37,929 nt of DNA from an uncultured Lachnospiraceae bacterium (lineage in GTDB: Bacteria; Bacillota; Clostridia; Lachnospirales; Lachnospiraceae), in NCBI GenBank assembly GCA_934338765.1, contig CAKRHL010000003.1, forward strand, positions 1-37,929. The letters run 5' to 3'. Both the position numbers and the translations under genes were made by a program. The notes below the pieces were generated by a model, which saw only the letters and a list, made by a program, of their open reading frames with translations, did no database searches and was not told the origin of the DNA. Positions 35,365 to 37,929 of the stretch are shown here, one piece after another; the first letter of the stretch is position 1, and every line of letters starts with the position of its first letter.

Positions 35365-35661
35365 CTAATCCTCTTTTTCCTGCTCTTCCAGACCAATGAC
35401 TTGATCCGCATCACAAGACATTTCTGTTTCATCTGTGCCCTCTACTATGGGTAACTCCTCAGGTGGCTGATAGCACTCCGCATATCCATATATCTTCTGT
35501 TCAAAATACTTTCTGGGACATCTCCCCGGTATGACCAAATATCCCTGCTGTTCCAATTCATTATTAAACCTGCGAATGATCATATACGCCTTAGAGGTTC
35601 CTATCCCAAGCATTTCGGATACTTCCTTGGCATTTACAAATGCCTTATTAGAACCTACCAT
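35365..35661 (-). CDS. Small winged-helix/MerR-like DNA-binding protein; possible excisionase
   Basis: This 98-residue protein has an N-terminal helix-turn-helix (AKEVSEMLGIGTSKAYMIIRR) followed by a wing-like part with PGRCPRKYFEQKIYG, the style of small excisionase/MerR-like proteins of ICEs. The C-terminus is acidic. It is divergent from the XRE regulator. The ATG at 35661 has AAAGGAGG seven bases upstream, and a perfect-consensus promoter lies above. A role in excision or activation of the transfer genes is inferred from place and size. Confidence 0.7.
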   Translation of the reverse strand: MVGSNKAFVNAKEVSEMLGIGTSKAYMIIRRFNNELEQQGYLVIPGRCPRKYFEQKIYGYAECYQPPEELPIVEGTDETEMSCDADQVIGLEEQEKED

Positions 35662-35718
35662 AGTACAACCTCCTTTCCTCTTTTCCGAAACACGCAATGT
35701 TGTTTCGTGTTTTGCCCT

Positions 35719-35747
35719 ATTATATTTCCATAATTTCTGTTTGTCAA
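35719..35747 (-). promoter_or_regulatory. Perfect-consensus leftward promoter
   Basis: TTGACA (35742-35747) and TATAAT (35719-35724) on the - strand are separated by exactly 17 bases. It drives the small DNA-binding protein and possibly the genes further left. A TTTCGTG operator lies just downstream. Confidence 0.85.
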
Positions 35748-35771
35748 CAGTTTTTCTCAAAATATCCACTA

Positions 35772-35800
35772 TTGACTTTCGTGTTTTTGTATTGTATTAT
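35772..35800 (+). promoter_or_regulatory. Rightward promoter for the XRE regulator
   Basis: TTGACT (35772-35777), a 17-base spacer and TATTAT (35795-35800). The spacer contains one TTTCGTGTTTT repeat, consistent with self-regulation. Confidence 0.8.
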
Positions 35801-35864
35801 TTAATCATTCTTACAAAACAAGTAAAACCCACTTGTTTATTTCGTGAAAGGAGTGATTAGTTAT

Positions 35865-36485
35865 ATGGGCAACAATTCAATCAATGACGAGCTGGTTGCT
35901 GCCAACCTCAAAAGAATACGCAAGCGGCAAAAAGTTACACAACGGCAATTAGGTGAACGAACAGGAAAAAGTGAGCGAACCATCCAAAACTACGAATCCG
36001 GCAAGATCAATTTCAATCTGGAAATGATCCAGACTCTTGCATCTGCATTAGAAATTGACTGGAAGGAATTAATGAATAATGCAGATTCACTTGATAAAAG
36101 TGATTCTCCTTCTAACAAATACCCACTGGATTCTCTTGGAGACATTATTAATGTATTATTTCAAATCCAGCAAACTTACGACCTGTCTCTGCATTTTTCT
36201 GTAAAAAAACCTCCAGCTGATTCGGACTGGCTGGCAGATATCACCATTCCAGGAAAAGGAACTGCCAAATACGACACAGATTTTTGTTTGTTTATGGAAG
36301 AATGGATTCAACAAATGAAACAGCTTTACAGCGAAAAAATCTCTATTGATGAGTATCAGACCTGGCAAAATGAGACTATCGCCTATTATGCCAACAGTAA
36401 ACTTACACCTTGGAATGAACGTCCAGATATAGAACTGATAGATATCGAGAAAAATCTATATCGTTGGAAAAATCCAAAGAACTAA
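35865..36485 (+). CDS. XRE-family transcriptional regulator
   Basis: This 206-residue protein has a complete XRE HTH at about residues 14-70 (NLKRIRKRQKVTQRQLGERTGKSERTIQNYESGKINF, then LASALEIDW). A C-terminal part of about 130 residues has no recognised domain and no peptidase-type motif. The ATG at 35865 has AAAGGAG about ten bases upstream; an upstream GTG start is less likely. Divergent from the excisionase-like gene and next to the integrase, it is probably the repressor that keeps the element quiet. Confidence 0.85.
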   Translation: MGNNSINDELVAANLKRIRKRQKVTQRQLGERTGKSERTIQNYESGKINFNLEMIQTLASALEIDWKELMNNADSLDKSDSPSNKYPLDSLGDIINVLFQIQQTYDLSLHFSVKKPPADSDWLADITIPGKGTAKYDTDFCLFMEEWIQQMKQLYSEKISIDEYQTWQNETIAYYANSKLTPWNERPDIELIDIEKNLYRWKNPKN

Positions 36486-36513
36486 AAAACGCCCCGGTAA
36501 CTTGTACCGAGGC
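36484..36513 (-). terminator. Hairpin with T-run on the - strand after the XRE gene
   Basis: GCCCCGGT (36491-36498) pairs with ACCGAGGC (36506-36513), one mismatch. The T-run (six) is on the - strand, so it would block leftward transcripts entering the XRE gene; on the + strand it lacks a T-run. Confidence 0.6.
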
Positions 36514-36515
36514 TA

Positions 36516-36576
36516 GTGACTTTCAACCATAAGGCTGATATAATCACCCTAGACAAGTAGATTATATCATAGCCTT
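36516..36576 (+). promoter_or_regulatory. Integrase promoter overlapping a large inverted repeat
   Basis: GTGACT (36516-36521), a 17-base spacer and TATAAT (36539-36544) form a likely promoter. The -10 box lies in the left arm of an inverted repeat: AAGGCT-ATATAATC (36531-36545) against GATTATAT-AGCCTT (36560-36576, with a 3-base bulge). The arms could bind a repressor or the integrase, or fold in RNA. Confidence 0.55.
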
Positions 36577-36640
36577 TAACAAAATGCACCGTATTTTTAA
36601 CTGTGCAGTAATTTTATATTTTTGTAAAGGAGATGATAGT

Positions 36641-37795
36641 ATGCCAGCCTTTAAGGATTCAAAAACTGGTAAATGGTTTGCTAAGTTCTATTACACGGAC
36701 TGGATAGGTGACCGAAAGCAAAAGTGGAAAAGGGGATTTGCTACAAAAAAGGAAGCACAGGCATTTGAGCGAGATTTTTTGGAGCGTCAGGCAGGAAGTC
36801 CCGATATGACTTTTCAAAGTTTGTACGAAATTTATATTGAGGATATGTCCGGGCGTTTAAAAGAATCCACTTTAGCTCACAAACGCAATATTTATGAGAC
36901 TAAAATTCTGCCATACTTTAAGAATAAGCCAATCAATGAGATTCAGGCAACAGATATCCGCAAGTGGCAGACGATGCTTATGAGAGATTCTCACAATTAC
37001 AAAGACACTTATCTGAAAAGTATCAATAATCAGTTTAGCTGCATCATGAATTACGCAAAACGCTTTTATAATCTGACAACAGATCCTTGCGGTCGTGCCG
37101 GCAGTATGGGAAAAAGCAATGCTGATGAAATGGATTTTTGGACATTAGATGAATATCTTTTATTTCGGGAATCCATCCAGGACAAACCTGCTTCTTATCT
37201 GTGTTTTGAGGTCTTATACTGGACCGGAATGCGTGAGGGAGAAATGCTTGCTCTTACAGCATCAGATATTGATTTTGAAAAGAAAACGATCAGTATCAAT
37301 AAAACTTTTTCCCGAAATAAAGGAAAAGATGTTATCACGGTTCCCAAGACCAAAAAAAGTAAAAGGGTAGTTGCCATGCCCGATTTTCTTGCAGAAGAAT
37401 TACAAGATTTTATCAACAGACAGTATATGCTTGATCCAAAACGCAGACTTTTTCCTTACACCAAGTCATTTCTCAGTCACGAGATGCTTCGTGGCTGCAA
37501 AGACTCCGGTGTTAAAAAAATACGAATCCATGATCTGCGTCACAGTCATGCCAGTCTTTTGATCAATCAGGGCTTTGATGCTCTAACCATTGCTGAACGC
37601 TTGGGACATGAGAAGGTATCCACAACATTAAATACCTACTCACACCTCTTTCCACACAAACAAGGTGAATTGGTTCAAAATCTGCAGGATCTCCTTAATC
37701 CGAAATCCGCAATGCAGACGAATGAACTTCAAACCACCAATGCGGAAGAAACATCCGGAAAGATTATCCCAATGCCAATCCGTCATATCATTTAA
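36641..37795 (+). CDS. Tyrosine-recombinase integrase
   Basis: This 384-residue integrase excises and inserts the element. It has an arm-binding N-terminal domain (KDSKTGKWFAKFYYTDW, residues 5-21), a core-binding SAM-like domain (about 58-145) and a catalytic domain with R198 (WTGMREGE), a basic K at about 236-241, HDLR at 297-300 (H297, R300), H323 (LGHEK) and nucleophile Y333. It resembles the Tn916/Tn1549/phage-type group. The ATG at 36641 has AAAGGAG eight bases upstream; a frame opening at 36584 lacks that. It is the only + strand gene besides the XRE regulator. Confidence 0.95.
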   Translation: MPAFKDSKTGKWFAKFYYTDWIGDRKQKWKRGFATKKEAQAFERDFLERQAGSPDMTFQSLYEIYIEDMSGRLKESTLAHKRNIYETKILPYFKNKPINEIQATDIRKWQTMLMRDSHNYKDTYLKSINNQFSCIMNYAKRFYNLTTDPCGRAGSMGKSNADEMDFWTLDEYLLFRESIQDKPASYLCFEVLYWTGMREGEMLALTASDIDFEKKTISINKTFSRNKGKDVITVPKTKKSKRVVAMPDFLAEELQDFINRQYMLDPKRRLFPYTKSFLSHEMLRGCKDSGVKKIRIHDLRHSHASLLINQGFDALTIAERLGHEKVSTTLNTYSHLFPHKQGELVQNLQDLLNPKSAMQTNELQTTNAEETSGKIIPMPIRHII

Positions 37796-37810
37796 CAGAT
37801 ATGAATGTAC

Positions 37811-37844
37811 ATAATCCACCATATTTTAACAAGTTGGTGATTAT
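37811..37844. repeat. Hairpin after the integrase stop
   Basis: ATAAT-CACCA and TGGTG-ATTAT pair over ten bases with one bulged C and a 13-base loop. No T-run follows, so a terminator is doubtful. It may be an integrase arm site or transcript-end structure. Confidence 0.4.
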
Positions 37845-37870
37845 CCTGACGACAGCACAATAAAATGTGT

Positions 37871-37890
37871 TTAGTAGCAAATTAGTAGCA
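37871..37890 (+). repeat. TTAGTAGCA direct repeats beside the integrase: likely arm/attachment region
   Basis: TTAGTAGCA occurs twice with an 11-base period (37871-37879 and 37882-37890), about 75 bases after the integrase stop. Such short direct repeats near the integrase end are typical integrase arm sites. The crossover core is probably in the last 130 bases, but its partner was not found in the first 250 bases of the window. Confidence 0.45.
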
Positions 37891-37929
37891 GAGAAAAAGA
37901 AAAAGTCCGGGAACGCCCTGTTTATAAGG

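Larger units (their letters stand above)
35703..35846. promoter_or_regulatory. Repeated operator motif TTTCGTG
   Basis: TTTCGTGTTTT occurs at 35703-35713 and 35777-35787, and TTTCGTG again at 35840-35846. The first is also the arm of an inverted repeat (AAACACG at 35688-35694 / CGTGTTT at 35706-35712). They fall in the leader of the leftward gene, in the spacer of the rightward promoter and by the XRE ribosome site, as expected for a repressor controlling both sides. Confidence 0.55.

Overview
The window looks like one almost complete integrative and conjugative element (ICE) of a low-to-mid GC Gram-positive gut bacterium, most likely a Lachnospiraceae-type Clostridia. This rests on AGGAGG-type ribosome sites, PrgI/PcfB/VirB4/VirD4-type conjugation genes, a membrane-anchored NlpC/P60 hydrolase in place of an outer-membrane complex, an LPQTG-anchored surface protein with a sortase, and SpoVG-type domains. 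No host housekeeping gene, rRNA, tRNA or CRISPR array was seen, and no matching pair of att sites could be found, so the exact element ends are not fixed.

Right end (about 35.3-37.9 kb): a control and integration module. Two divergent DNA-binding protein genes, a small winged-helix/MerR-like protein (- strand) and an XRE regulator (+ strand), share an intergenic region with two strong, near-consensus promoters and repeated TTTCGTG motifs. A tyrosine integrase follows on the + strand, behind a large inverted repeat that overlaps its likely promoter. Everything left of 35.66 kb is on the - strand.

Middle-right (25.3-35.1 kb): a ParM-like actin and its ParR-like adaptor, preceded by about 500 bases with repeats; two tiny membrane/hypothetical genes; a terminator; a 1,560-residue SpaA/Cna-B adhesin; a DUF5688 protein; a 39-residue microgene; a RadC/JAB protein; and a Toprim/primase-like protein. 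A 343-base non-coding stretch (25323-25665) holds a stack of hairpins (candidate oriT). A four-copy, 20-bp iteron array starts there and runs into the end of the Toprim gene.

Middle-left (2.2-25.3 kb): the transfer operon, in order of transcription: small accessory protein, MobC-like protein, MobP-type relaxase, coiled-coil protein, small protein, PcfB-like protein, VirD4 coupling ATPase, a leader peptide plus intrinsic terminator, VirB2/Maff2-like pilin, VirB6/TrbL-like channel protein, DUF4313 protein, small protein, PrgI/VirB3-like protein, VirB4 ATPase, 3D+NlpC/P60 hydrolase, a giant ArdC-like/methylase/SNF2 helicase fusion, sortase, MT-A70 methyltransferase, and a double-SpoVG protein. 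It closes with a strong terminator at 2122-2156.

Left end (1-2.1 kb): an AT-rich cargo cassette with its own promoter and terminator. It encodes a 478-residue protein with a HEPN RNase-type motif (RNAIAH), followed by a chain of overlapping tiny ORFs including an XRE-like protein that lacks its first helix. This is the best candidate for an undescribed defence or toxin-type system in the window.
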